Source of the DNA: Pseudomonas nitroreducens TX1
GTDB lineage: Bacteria; Pseudomonadota; Gammaproteobacteria; Pseudomonadales; Pseudomonadaceae
Length of the DNA stretch: 44,659 bases
Assembly: GCF_000313755.1 (NCBI RefSeq)
Contig: NZ_AMZB01000096.1
Coordinates: 1 to 44,659, forward strand
Direction: 5' to 3'
Position numbers and translations under genes: made by a program. Within the stretch, counting starts at the first letter, position 1, and each line of letters begins with the position of its first letter. Of the stretch, positions 33,236-42,139 are shown one piece after another. The notes under the pieces were generated by a model. It did not search any database. It was not told the origin of the DNA and saw only the letters and a list, made by a program, of their open reading frames with translations.

Positions 33236-33907
33236 ATGACCCTCCAGGTACCCGCCCACACTGCGCCCAACGGCGAAAAGCCCGCCGGCCGTATTCGCCA
33301 GAAGAACGAGGAAGCCATCCTCGCCGCCGCCGAGGAGGAGTTCGCCCGCCACGGTTTCAAGGGCACCAGCATGAACACCATCGCCCAGCGCGTCGGCCTG
33401 CCCAAGGCCAACCTGCACTACTACTTCAGCAACAAGCTGGGGCTATACGTGGCGGTGCTGAGCAACATCCTCGAGCTGTGGGACAGCACCTTCAACCACC
33501 TCACCGTGGACGATGATCCGGCTGCTGCCCTTGCGACCTACATCCGCGCCAAGATGGAATTCTCCCGTCGTTACCCGCAGGCCTCGCGGGTCTTCGCCAT
33601 GGAAATCATCAGCGGGGGCGAATGCCTCTCCGAGCATTTCAGCCAGGACTACCGCACCTGGTTCTCCGGTCGTGCCGCGGTGTTCCAGGCCTGGATCGAC
33701 GCCGGCAAGATGGACGCGGTGGACCCGGTGAACCTGATCTTCCTGATCTGGAGCAGTACCCAGCACTACGCTGACTTCGCCACCCAGATCGGCTTCGTCA
33801 CCGGCCGCAAACGCTTGTCCAAGCAGGACTTCAGCGACGCTAGCGACAATCTCATCCGTATCATCCTCAAGGGTTGCGGGCTGACGCCGCCACCGGCCTC
33901 GGCATGA
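33236..33907 (+). CDS. TetR family regulator, RutR-like
   Basis: A 223-residue regulator. Seen: an N-terminal HTH with AAEEEFARHGFKGTSMNTIAQRVGLPKANLHYYFSNK, then a C-terminal domain very like E. coli RutR: YIRAKMEFSRRYPQASRVFAME and LIFLIWSSTQHYADFATQIG. E. coli RutR senses uracil and thymine and controls pyrimidine and purine genes, so a nucleobase ligand is likely here (inference). The ATG at 33236 has no clear SD. The stop overlaps the yigZ start (ATGA). Confidence 0.88.
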   Translation: MTLQVPAHTAPNGEKPAGRIRQKNEEAILAAAEEEFARHGFKGTSMNTIAQRVGLPKANLHYYFSNKLGLYVAVLSNILELWDSTFNHLTVDDDPAAALATYIRAKMEFSRRYPQASRVFAMEIISGGECLSEHFSQDYRTWFSGRAAVFQAWIDAGKMDAVDPVNLIFLIWSSTQHYADFATQIGFVTGRKRLSKQDFSDASDNLIRIILKGCGLTPPPASA

Positions 33908-34494
33908 GTTTCACCCTCGCCGGGCCTGCGGTTTACCAGGAAGACATCCGCAAGAGCCGCTTCCACTGCGTCGCCGCCCCGATTGCCAGCGAAGCCGAGG
34001 CCCAGGCCTTTCTCGCTGCACACCGCGACCCCAGCGCAGGGCACAACTGCTGGGCCTGGAAGCTGGGCAACCAGTACCGCTTCAGCGACGACGGCGAGCC
34101 CGGCGGCACGGCTGGCCGGCCCATGCTGGTCGCCATTGAGGGGCAGGACATGGACCGCGTGGTGGTCGTGGTCAGCCGCTGGTTCGGTGGCATCAAGCTC
34201 GGCACCGGCGGCCTGGCCCGCGCCTATGGCGGCTGCGCGGCGAAATGCCTGCAGGACGCCGAGCGCATCGAACTGGTGCCCAGCAGCCGACTGGCTTTCG
34301 ACTGCAGTTTCGCCGAGCACGCGCTGTTCAAGGCGCGGGTCCTGGCACTCGGCGCCAGCGTCGAAGACGAATCCTTTGGCGCGCAAGGCGTGCGCGTGAC
34401 GCTGAACCTGCCAACCACCGGGGTCGAGCCGCTGCGGAAGCTGCTGGGCGACCTCAGCCGTGGTCGCGTGCAGGCGCAATTGCTGGACGCCTGA
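33904..34494 (+). CDS. yigZ: YigZ/IMPACT family protein
   Basis: A 196-residue protein. Seen: the UPF0029/IMPACT N-domain with KSRFHCVAAPIASEAEAQAF, GHNCWAWKLG, RFSDDGEPGGTAGRPML and VSRWFGGIKLGTGGLARAYGG, then the C-terminal ferredoxin-like domain with FAEHALFKARVLALGA. The family touches nucleotide or translation-related ligands, but its bacterial role is not known. It overlaps the regulator gene by 4 bases, so they are cotranslated. Confidence 0.9.
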   Translation: MSFTLAGPAVYQEDIRKSRFHCVAAPIASEAEAQAFLAAHRDPSAGHNCWAWKLGNQYRFSDDGEPGGTAGRPMLVAIEGQDMDRVVVVVSRWFGGIKLGTGGLARAYGGCAAKCLQDAERIELVPSSRLAFDCSFAEHALFKARVLALGASVEDESFGAQGVRVTLNLPTTGVEPLRKLLGDLSRGRVQAQLLDA

Positions 34495-34523
34495 TTCTTC
34501 TCCCCAAACACCGTGGAGCTGCC

Positions 34524-34937
34524 TGTGGATAACCTGTGGCAGGACCTCTGCTGGCCAGGTATTCCGCAGCCTTCAGCGCGTCGTTCATTTTCTGATCAAA
34601 CGCCTTCGAGCCTGTTGAGTGAAATATCAACAAGCTGTGGAAAAGGTGTGGGTGAAACTCCCGCGGAACAGGGTCAAACGCCACTTCTGACCGCTCGGCA
34701 AGTTATTCATCGGATTGATGCAGGGCTTGCAGGGCCTGGGCTCGGGCTTTTCGCCAGTTGAGCGGGCGGCGCCGTGGAGGTTGGGGGCAAGTCTCTGGAC
34801 AATCTGTGGGCAACGTGTGGGCAAGGTGTCTCTCCGACGAGACGCTTCGGGCACTGATCGGCCGTCACCACCCACCAGCCATGGCGAAAAAGGCAGCCGC
34901 TTCGCTTGGAAAGCCTGTGGGTAACTCTGGGGACAAG
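34524..34937 (+). repeat. Phased 11-bp TGTGGNNAANN arrays, DnaA-box-like
   Basis: The 473-base gap between yigZ and the chemoreceptor holds no gene but has repeated TGTGG units, all in one orientation and paired at exactly 11 bases: 34524/34535, 34636/34647, 34794/34805/34816 and 34916/34927. The first is TGTGGATAA, a perfect DnaA box; TGTGGAAAA and TGTGGGTAA differ by one base, and TGTGGGCAA (twice) by two. A more AT-rich stretch lies at about 34585-34635. Confidence 0.6.
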
Positions 34938-34959
34938 GCACCGGCGAAACCCCGGTGCC
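34937..34959 (-). terminator. Stem-loop after the xdh-linked chemoreceptor gene
   Basis: GGCACCGG/CCGGTGCC arms with a 7-base loop, 8 bases past the stop on the minus strand, followed by TTGTCC. A probable transcript end. Confidence 0.6.
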
Positions 34960-34967
34960 AGAGCTAA

Positions 34968-36896
34968 TCAAAGGCGGAACTGCGCCATCTGCCGCGCCAG
35001 GTCATCGGCCAGGTTACGCAACTCGCGGCACTGCTCGCGGCCGTGCTGCACTTCGCGGGTGGTGGCGTGGGCGAGGTCGGCAATGCCCTGCACATTGCGG
35101 TTGATCTCCTCGGTGACCGCCGATTGTTCCTCGGTGGCCGTGGCGACCTGGTGGTTGATATCGCTGATGCGCTCCACCTGGTCGGCAATGGCGCCCAGCG
35201 AGGCGCCGGCCTGCTCGCTGGCAGCCAGGCTTTGCCCGGTGGTCTGCTGGCTGGAATGCATCGAGCGCACGGCTGCTTCGGCGCCGTCCTTCAGGCGCTG
35301 AATGATCGCGAGGATTTCGTCGGTTGAACCCTGGGTGCGGCTGGCCAGTGTACGCACCTCATCGGCCACCACGGCGAAGCCCCGGCCCAGTTCACCGGCG
35401 CGCGCCGCCTCGATGGCGGCGTTGAGGGCAAGCAGGTTGGTCTGCTCGGAGACGCCGCGGATCACCGCCAGCACCTGGTCGATGCTCGCCACCTGCCCGG
35501 CCAGCTCGCCCACGGCACCGGCGGCCTCGCCGATCTCCCCGGACATGCGCTGACCGACCTGCAACGAGCCGCCCACCACGCGACGTGCTTCGCCGGCCTC
35601 TTCGCGGGCCTGCTGCGAGGCGCTGGCCGCCTGTTCGGCGTTACGCGCGATTTCCTGAACCGTGCTGCCCATCTCGTTCACCGCCGTGGCGACCATGTCG
35701 GTCATTTCCTGCTGGCGGCCGGCGCGGTCGGCGGTGTTGTCCACCACCTGCGCCACTTCGCCAACGGTGCGCAGCAATTGCTGGCTGGTGCCGAGCACGG
35801 CACCGATCAGCGCGCGCTGACCTTCGAGGAAGCGGTTGAAGCCACGGGCGAGGTCGCCCAGTTCATCCGCGCGGCTGTCGTCCAGGCGGCGGGTGAGGTC
35901 GCCGCCGCCACCGCCGATTTCCAACAGCGCACCGGTCACCTGGCGGATCGGCCTGGCCAGGCTGCGCGCCATCAATACGACCAGCGCCAGGCAGAGCAGG
36001 GCGACCACGGCCCCGGCGAGACCGGAGAAGGCCAGTGCCTCGCGGGCGTCGGCGTAGATTTCCGCTTCCGGCACCTCGCTCACCAGGGTCCAGCCCAGGT
36101 CATGCAGCGGCAGGCTGGCGGCCAGGTAATCCTCGCCGTCGCGCTGGAAGCGGGCGCTATGGAAGCCCTGCTGGCCGAGCAGCGCGCTCGCGGCGCCGGC
36201 GCCGATCAGGTCGCCGAGGTTGCGTCCCTTGGGCAGCGAGGCGTCGGGATGGATCTGCACCTGGCCGTCGTTCTTCACCAGGTACACGCGGCCGGACTTC
36301 CCGAAGCGGAAGTCGCGGATCAGTGTCGACAGTTCGCGCATCTCCAGGCCCAGGCCGGCGATGCCCAGCAGCTTGCCGCCCTGCTCCACGCGCTGGTCGA
36401 TGAACAGCGCCAGTTCGCCAGTGCTGCCGTCGATGTCGATATTCCACATGCGCGGCTTGCCGCTGTCGATGAACTGGAAATACCAGCCGTCCTTCGGATC
36501 GCTGCGGCTGAGCGTGCGCTCCTTGCCCTTGTCGCTGTAGTAGGCGCCGCTGGCGTTGGAGGTGATCAAGGCGGAAAAGGCTTTCTGCGAGGCGCGGATG
36601 CCACCCAGGTAGCGGGTGAATTCGGCCAGTTTCTCCGGGCTTTCGCCGGCGGCCAGCCAGTCCTGCACCAGGGTGTTGTCGGCGATGCCGGCGGCTGCGG
36701 TGATGGGGCCGGTCAGGCGTTTCTCGAAGTCATTGGCAATCGCCTGGATGCTTGCCGGCAGCGCCTGCTCGAGCAGGTAGCGCTCGCTGAGGCGGTTGAC
36801 CAGCATGGCATACAGGCCGAGGACGATGAGCAGGCTGATGAGCAGGGCAGCGCCCATGCTGAGGATGAGTTGGGTCTGGATACTTCGCAGGCGCAT
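34968..36896 (-). CDS. dCache-domain methyl-accepting chemotaxis protein
   Basis: A 642-residue transmembrane receptor. Order: TM1 ([20 protein letters not shown]), a periplasmic dCache sensor (about 35-305), TM2 ([20 protein letters not shown]), HAMP ([16 protein letters not shown]), then the signalling hairpin [20 protein letters not shown]. Sensor stretches [21 protein letters not shown] and VQIHPD match SiaA. The ATG at 36896 with GGAGG is preferred to the longer start, which would span a stem-loop. It lies behind xdhABC on the same strand, suggesting a purine-related ligand, as for P. putida McpH (inference). Confidence 0.9.
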   Translation of the reverse strand: MRLRSIQTQLILSMGAALLISLLIVLGLYAMLVNRLSERYLLEQALPASIQAIANDFEKRLTGPITAAAGIADNTLVQDWLAAGESPEKLAEFTRYLGGIRASQKAFSALITSNASGAYYSDKGKERTLSRSDPKDGWYFQFIDSGKPRMWNIDIDGSTGELALFIDQRVEQGGKLLGIAGLGLEMRELSTLIRDFRFGKSGRVYLVKNDGQVQIHPDASLPKGRNLGDLIGAGAASALLGQQGFHSARFQRDGEDYLAASLPLHDLGWTLVSEVPEAEIYADAREALAFSGLAGAVVALLCLALVVLMARSLARPIRQVTGALLEIGGGGGDLTRRLDDSRADELGDLARGFNRFLEGQRALIGAVLGTSQQLLRTVGEVAQVVDNTADRAGRQQEMTDMVATAVNEMGSTVQEIARNAEQAASASQQAREEAGEARRVVGGSLQVGQRMSGEIGEAAGAVGELAGQVASIDQVLAVIRGVSEQTNLLALNAAIEAARAGELGRGFAVVADEVRTLASRTQGSTDEILAIIQRLKDGAEAAVRSMHSSQQTTGQSLAASEQAGASLGAIADQVERISDINHQVATATEEQSAVTEEINRNVQGIADLAHATTREVQHGREQCRELRNLADDLARQMAQFRL

Positions 36897-36927
36897 GTTC
36901 TTGTTTTCCTCCGAACGCACAACGAAA

Positions 36928-36946
36928 CGCCCGCCGGGGGCGGGCG
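36928..36946 (-). terminator. Stem-loop between xdhC and the chemoreceptor gene
   Basis: CGCCCGCC/GGCGGGCG arms (8 bp) around GGG. On the minus strand TTTCGTTGTG follows. It may attenuate read-through from xdhABC into the receptor gene. Confidence 0.5.
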
Positions 36947-37003
36947 AAGAGACGGGGTCGTTGAGCGTATCGGCGGCGCCAGGAAAAACTGTTGTCCCAT
37001 TGG

Positions 37004-37858
37004 TCAGGTTTTTGCGCTTTCTGGCGAGTCGCTGCACGAGCCTTCAGGACACAGCTCGGCCCATTCCACCCCTTCACGGGTCTGCCGGGCGGGGGCGTCC
37101 TGGTGATAACGAGCGATGACCTGAGCGGCGACCGAGATGGCCACTTCCAGGGGGCGTTTGCCGGGCACTTCGGACAGGCCGATGGGGCAGTGCATCTGCG
37201 CGATCACCTCCTGTGGATAACCGTGCTGTTCCAGCCGCATCTGGAAGCGCCGGGCCTTGGTACGTGAGCCGATCATGCCGAGGAAGCCGGCGTCGCCGCG
37301 CTTGAGCACCGCCTCGGCGATGGCATAGTCCAGCGGGTGGTTGTGGGTCATGACCAGGAAGTAGCTTCCCGGAGGCGCCTCGTGCACGGCGTCTTCCGGC
37401 TCCTCCAGCAAGCGCATGCGCGCGCCCTCGGGAACGGACTGGGGAAACTGGGCTGCGCGGCTGTCCACCCACTCCAGGCGCAGCGGTAACCCTGCCAGCA
37501 GCGGCGCGAGGGCGCGGCCCACGTGGCCGGCACCGAACAGCACGACTTGTGGCCCGCGGGCAGCAAAGCATTCGAACAGCAGGCTGGCACGGCCGCCGCA
37601 GCATTGGCCCAGCCGCGCGCCGAGGGGGAAGTGTTCCAGCGCCTGGCTGTCCTTGCCGGCCAGCAGCAACTGGCGGGCGTGCTCGATGGCGGCGAATTCC
37701 AGGTGGCCGCCGCCGATGGTGTCGAAGGTTTCCCCGGCGGTCACCAGCATCTTGCTGCCGGACTCGCGGGGCGTGGAGCCCTGCACGCCGATCACGGTGA
37801 TCAGCACGTAGCTTTCGGCGCTGTCGCGCAGGCAGGCGATGGCGTCCATCCAGGTCAT
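37004..37858 (-). CDS. xdhC: Xanthine dehydrogenase accessory protein XdhC
   Basis: A 284-residue Mo-cofactor insertion and sulfuration chaperone. Seen: [52 protein letters not shown] and an XdhC Rossmann domain [20 protein letters not shown], with [16 protein letters not shown] and [14 protein letters not shown]. The start ATGA overlaps the xdhB stop, and its AGAGGAG site lies inside the last xdhB codons. It is the third gene of the xdh operon. Confidence 0.93.
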   Translation of the reverse strand: MTWMDAIACLRDSAESYVLITVIGVQGSTPRESGSKMLVTAGETFDTIGGGHLEFAAIEHARQLLLAGKDSQALEHFPLGARLGQCCGGRASLLFECFAARGPQVVLFGAGHVGRALAPLLAGLPLRLEWVDSRAAQFPQSVPEGARMRLLEEPEDAVHEAPPGSYFLVMTHNHPLDYAIAEAVLKRGDAGFLGMIGSRTKARRFQMRLEQHGYPQEVIAQMHCPIGLSEVPGKRPLEVAISVAAQVIARYHQDAPARQTREGVEWAELCPEGSCSDSPESAKT

Positions 37859-40383
37859 GGCTTGAACTCCTCTGCTGGCTGTTCACCCTCTCCCCAGCCC
37901 TGGCTGCGCGCCCCGCTCCGAAGGGAGAGGTTCGGTGCAAGGTAGGAGGATGGTCTTTTCACAGACAGCGCAACTGCCGGCTGAAGACCCGGAGGAGCGT
38001 CGCGCCGGCCGGCCTCCTCTCCCGCTTGCGGGAGAGGGCTGGGGCGAGGGTGCTCATCCTGGCGCATCGCCTCACAGGCCCAGAGTACCCGCTCCGGCTT
38101 CGCCGGCGTATCCAGGTCGGGGCTCAGCCGGTGGTTCGCGAGGCTCGCGATGGCGTCGCGCAGCGCCGACCACACCGAGATCGCCAGCATGAAGGGCGGC
38201 TCGCCCACGGCCTTGGACAGGTACACGCTGTCCTCTTCGTTGGGCCGCTCGAACAGCGCCACGCGGAAATCTTCCGGTGCGTCGCTCACCGCCGGAATCT
38301 TGTAGGTCGCCGGCCCCACCGTGAGCAGCTTGCCCGTGTCGTCCCAGCGCAACTCCTCGGTGGTCAGCCAGCCCATGCCCTGGACGAAGCCGCCCTCGAT
38401 CTGGCCGATGTCGATGGCCGGGTTCACGCTGCGGCCGACGTCATGCAGGATGTCCACCCGCCGCACGCGGTACTCGCCGGTGAGCGTGTCTACCTCCACT
38501 TCGGACACCGCCGCACCATAGGCGAAGTAGAAGAACGGATGACCCTGGCCCTTGTCGCGGTCATAGAAGATTTTCGGCGTGCGGTAGAACCCGGTGGCGG
38601 ACAGCTGGATGCGGGCGAAATAGGCCGCCTGGATGGCTTCGGCGAAGCCCAGGCGTTGTGTGCCGACGGTCACGCCACCGTGTTCGAAGCGCACCTCCTG
38701 CGGCTTCACCCCGTCGCGTTCGGCGAGGAATTCCGCCAGGCGCTTCTTCAGCGTGCGCGCCGCATCGCGGGCGGCCATGCCGTTCAGGTCGGTACCGCTG
38801 GAGGCCGCGGTGGGCGAGGTGTTGGGCACCTTGTCGGTGCGCGTGGCGGTGATCACCACACGCTCCAGCGGCACCTGGAACTCCTCGGCGACGATCTGCG
38901 CGACCTTGGTATTCAGCCCCTGGCCCATCTCGGTACCGCCGTGGTTCAGCTGGATGCTGCCGTCGGTGTACAGGTGGATCAGCGCGCCGGCCTGGTTCAG
39001 GTGCTGGGCGGTGAAGGAAATGCCGAACTTTACCGGCGTCAGCGCCAGGCCCTTCTTCAGCACCGGGCTCTGCGCGTTGAAGGCGTGAATCGCCTCGCGC
39101 CGGGCGTGGTAATCGCTGCTCTGTTCCAGGCGCCCGATCAGCTCGCCCAGCAGGTTGTGCTCGACCTTCTGGTGGTAGGGCGTGAGCTCCCGGCCCATGC
39201 CCCCGTAGAGGTTGAGCTTGCGCACCTCCAGCGGGTCCTTGCCCACGGCGCGGGCGATGTCGTCCATGGCGCGCTCGATGATCATCATCCCCTGCGGCCC
39301 GCCGAAGCCGCGGAAGGCCGTGTGCGAGACGATGTTGGTGAAGCTGCGGTAGCCGGAGATGGCTACGTCGGGGATGAAGTAGGCGTTGTCGGCGTGGAAC
39401 ATCGCGCGGTCGACGATGGCGTCGGAAAGGTCCGGCGAATGGCCGCAGTCACCCACCAGTTCGAGCTGTGCGGCGAGCAGCCGGCCCTCATCGTCGAAGC
39501 CGACGCGGTAGCGGTTGTGGAAGGGGTGGCGTTTGCCGGTCAGGCGCATGTCCTCGGCACGCGGCAGGCGCAGCTTCACCGCGCGGCCAGTCTTGTGCGC
39601 CAGCAGCGCGGCGAGGCAGGCGAAGGGTGCGGCCTGGGTCTCCTTGCCACCGAAGCCACCGCCCATGCGCCGCACTTCCACGGTGACCTTGGCCAGCGGG
39701 ATTGCCAGCACTTCGGCGACCAGTTTCTGCACTTCGCTGGGGTGCTGGCTGGAGGTGTGCACCAGCATGCCGCCGTCGTCGCTGGGCAGCGCCATCGAGG
39801 CCTGGCCTTCGAGGTAGAAATGCTCCTGGCCGCCGACGAACTGGCGGGCTTCCAGGACGTGCGGTGCAGCGGCCAGCGCGGCCTCGGCATCGCCCCGGCG
39901 CATGTGGTGCGGCGGGCGCACGAAGCGTTCCTCGGCCTTGGCCTGGAGCGGGTCGAGCAGGGCGCTTTCCTCGGAATAGTCGACCTTTGCCAGGCGCACG
40001 GCGCGGCGCGCCTGGATCAGGCTTTCGGCGGCCACCGCGAACAGCGCCTGCCCGTGGTACTTCACCCGCTCGCCGGCCAGCAGCGGGTCGCCAGGAAAGA
40101 CCGGGCCGATGTCGGTGTGGCCGGGCACATCGTCCAGGGTCAGCACCGCCACCACGCCGGGCGCGGCGCGCACGGCGTCGAGGTCGAGGGAGCGCACGGC
40201 ACCGCAGGCGATGCTGGTCAGGCCGACGGCGGCGTGCAGCAGCTCGCGCGGCTCCTTGAGGTCGTCCACATAGCGCGCCGCACCGCTGACATGCAGCGCC
40301 GCACTGTCGTGTTCGCGGGGCTGCCCCGCGCTGTGTATGGCGCCCGTTACGCCGTTGCCGGCCAGCGGCGGCAGACTACGCAT
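37855..40383 (-). CDS. xdhB: Xanthine dehydrogenase molybdenum subunit XdhB with a REPIN-derived tail
   Basis: An 842-residue large subunit oxidising hypoxanthine and xanthine to urate. Seen: QEHFYLEGQ, RRMGGGFGGKE, AFRGFGGPQGMM, GGTEMGQGLNTK, SSGTDLNG, QIEGGFVQGMGWLTTEE and VGEPPFMLA with the catalytic Glu. The family-like ending is LDTPAKPERVLWACEAMR near residue 775. The remaining ~64 residues (HPRPSPLPQAGEEAG onward) are a translation of the CCCTCTCCC repeat at 37886-38050. The stop then couples to xdhC. The start at 40383 overlaps xdhA by 8 bases. Confidence 0.95.
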   Translation of the reverse strand: MRSLPPLAGNGVTGAIHSAGQPREHDSAALHVSGAARYVDDLKEPRELLHAAVGLTSIACGAVRSLDLDAVRAAPGVVAVLTLDDVPGHTDIGPVFPGDPLLAGERVKYHGQALFAVAAESLIQARRAVRLAKVDYSEESALLDPLQAKAEERFVRPPHHMRRGDAEAALAAAPHVLEARQFVGGQEHFYLEGQASMALPSDDGGMLVHTSSQHPSEVQKLVAEVLAIPLAKVTVEVRRMGGGFGGKETQAAPFACLAALLAHKTGRAVKLRLPRAEDMRLTGKRHPFHNRYRVGFDDEGRLLAAQLELVGDCGHSPDLSDAIVDRAMFHADNAYFIPDVAISGYRSFTNIVSHTAFRGFGGPQGMMIIERAMDDIARAVGKDPLEVRKLNLYGGMGRELTPYHQKVEHNLLGELIGRLEQSSDYHARREAIHAFNAQSPVLKKGLALTPVKFGISFTAQHLNQAGALIHLYTDGSIQLNHGGTEMGQGLNTKVAQIVAEEFQVPLERVVITATRTDKVPNTSPTAASSGTDLNGMAARDAARTLKKRLAEFLAERDGVKPQEVRFEHGGVTVGTQRLGFAEAIQAAYFARIQLSATGFYRTPKIFYDRDKGQGHPFFYFAYGAAVSEVEVDTLTGEYRVRRVDILHDVGRSVNPAIDIGQIEGGFVQGMGWLTTEELRWDDTGKLLTVGPATYKIPAVSDAPEDFRVALFERPNEEDSVYLSKAVGEPPFMLAISVWSALRDAIASLANHRLSPDLDTPAKPERVLWACEAMRQDEHPRPSPLPQAGEEAGRRDAPPGLQPAVALSVKRPSSYLAPNLSLRSGARSQGWGEGEQPAEEFKP
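37886..38050. repeat. REPIN-like element, copy 5, inside the xdhB reading frame
   Basis: Left hairpin from CCCTCTCCCCAGCCCTGGCT, with nearly the same wording as copy 1, and right hairpin CCTCTCCCGCTTGCGGGAGA, separated by about 80 bases with the GCCGGCTGA core. Unlike the other copies it has no stop codon in the xdhB frame. Confidence 0.85.
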
Positions 40384-41800
40384 GGCGCACCTCCGCGGGG
40401 CTCTGAGTCCATTCCAGTAGTGCGCGTTGCAGGAGGTTCTGCGCCACCTTCAGGCGATAGGCGGCGCTGGCGCGCAGGTCGTCGATGGGCTGGAAATCCT
40501 GTGGGATCGCCGCTTGCGCAGCGGATACGGCAGCGGCGTCGAAGGCTCTGCCGCGCAGCGCCGCTTCGCTCCGTGTACCGCGTAACGGCGTGGCCGCCAT
40601 GCCGCCGCAGGCCAGGCGCGCATCGGTAACGATTCCGGCGTCGTCGAGGTCCAGGCGCAGGGCCATGCAGACGGCGGAAATGTCGTCGTCGCGGCGCTTG
40701 GAAATCTTGTCGATGCGGAATTTCTGGTGGACTTTCAGGCGCGGAATCAGCACCGACTCGATGTACTCGCCGGGTTGCAGGATCGTCGTGCGATAGCCGG
40801 TGAAGAAGCCATCGATGGGCACCTCGCGCGTCGTGCCCGCGCGGCGCAGCCGAAGCTTCGCATCCAGCGCCAGCAACACCGGGGGCATGTCGCCGATGGG
40901 CGAGGCGTTGGCGATGTTGCCGCCGAGGGTACCGCGCTGGCGGATCTGCAGGGAGCCCAGGCGCTCCAGCAGGGTGGCGACGCCGGGGAATTCGGCGAGG
41001 GCTTCGAGGCAATCGGCATAGGGGCGGGCGGCGCCGATCAGCAGGTGGTCGGCGTGGGTTTCCAGGCGCTGGAGTTCACCCAGGTTGCCCAAGTGGATCA
41101 GCGCCGGGAAGGTCTTCAGGTTCTGCGTGGCTTCCAGCGCCAGGTCGGTACCGCCGGCGATCAGCCGTGCCTGCGGGTGGCGTTGCAGCAGCTCGTCCAG
41201 TTCATCCAGCGAGGCCGGTAACCAGGCGCTTTGTTCGCCGTCGTGCAGCGTGCCCGTGACGGGCAATTCGCGCAGGCGGGCGAGCGTGAGCGCGGCGTCC
41301 CGGGCGAAGCGATCGGTGCACGGCTGTCCGGCGATCTGCGTGGCGGCGTCGAGGATCGGCCGGTAGCCGGTGCAGCGGCACAGGTTGCCGGAGAGCGCAG
41401 TGAGCGCCGTCTCGCGGTCATGCGGCGGCGGCGAGTGGTGCCAGGCGAACAGCGACATGACGATGCCCGGTGTGCAGAAACCGCACTGCGAGGCGTGGCA
41501 GTCCACCATCGCCTGCTGTACCGGGTGCAGCGCGCCGGGCTCGCCGAGGTGCTCCACGGTCAGCACCTGGCGCCCGTGGACCGTGCCCAGCAGCGTGATG
41601 CAGGCGTTCACCGCTCGATAGCGCAGCGCTTCGCCCCCCGGCTCGGCGAGCACCACGGTGCAGGCACCGCAGTCGCCCGAGGCGCAGCCCTCCTTGGTGC
41701 CGGTGCGCGCGCGGTGAATGCGCAGATAGTCGAGGAGACTGGTCTCGGGCGCGAAGCCGTCGGCCTGGACCGTTTCGTCGCCGAGCAGAAACTGGATCAT
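40376..41800 (-). CDS. xdhA: Xanthine dehydrogenase iron-sulfur/FAD subunit XdhA
   Basis: A 474-residue small subunit. Seen: a plant-type [2Fe-2S] motif CASGDCGACTVVLAE with ACITLL, a second [2Fe-2S] motif CHASQCGFCTPGIVMS with LCRCTGYRPI, then an FAD domain (LIAGGTDLALEATQNLK, QRGTLGGNIANASPIGDMPP) and a CO-dehydrogenase-flavoprotein C-terminal domain. Electrons pass from the XdhB molybdenum centre through these clusters to FAD and NAD+. The ATG at 41800 has a GAGGA site. It is first in xdhABC. Confidence 0.95.
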   Translation of the reverse strand: MIQFLLGDETVQADGFAPETSLLDYLRIHRARTGTKEGCASGDCGACTVVLAEPGGEALRYRAVNACITLLGTVHGRQVLTVEHLGEPGALHPVQQAMVDCHASQCGFCTPGIVMSLFAWHHSPPPHDRETALTALSGNLCRCTGYRPILDAATQIAGQPCTDRFARDAALTLARLRELPVTGTLHDGEQSAWLPASLDELDELLQRHPQARLIAGGTDLALEATQNLKTFPALIHLGNLGELQRLETHADHLLIGAARPYADCLEALAEFPGVATLLERLGSLQIRQRGTLGGNIANASPIGDMPPVLLALDAKLRLRRAGTTREVPIDGFFTGYRTTILQPGEYIESVLIPRLKVHQKFRIDKISKRRDDDISAVCMALRLDLDDAGIVTDARLACGGMAATPLRGTRSEAALRGRAFDAAAVSAAQAAIPQDFQPIDDLRASAAYRLKVAQNLLQRALLEWTQSPAEVRHA

Positions 41801-42135
41801 CGGGAGTCCTCGTCGTCATGCGGGCGGCCGCGCCGCCTCGCAAAGGCTGTCCGTGGAGGCCGAGCGCTGCGTGGCGAAGGCTCTCAGGCACAAGCATAGG
41901 CTCGTGGACCGGCTTGACCAGCAGGGCAGGAAAACCGCGCGGGACACGCGTCCCGGCGCTGGCTGGGGCGCCGTACGTCGCGACCGGCGTTGTCCTGGCG
42001 GCCATTTCGGGCGAAGGTGGAAGTCCTGCGCCGTCCAGTGGGTTGGGGAAAAGGTCGCCAAGCCCCGGGGCAGAAGCCTCGAAGGTATTTTCCATGCGGA
42101 GGCTGACGCGCTCCGCTTGATAGGAAACTTCTTCC
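41801..42135. other. Region upstream of xdhA, no gene seen
   Basis: Open frames on both strands lack SD sites and family motifs. On the minus strand TATGCT (near 41895) may be a weak -10 for xdhA; TTGACCA at 41914-41920 overlaps its expected -35 area and resembles a RutR half-site. Confidence 0.4.
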
Positions 42136-42139
42136 TTTT

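Noticed and set aside
34524..34937. The DnaA-like array as the chromosomal oriC
   Set aside because: There is no dnaA, dnaN, rpmH, gidA or parAB nearby and most boxes are imperfect, so a main origin is unlikely.
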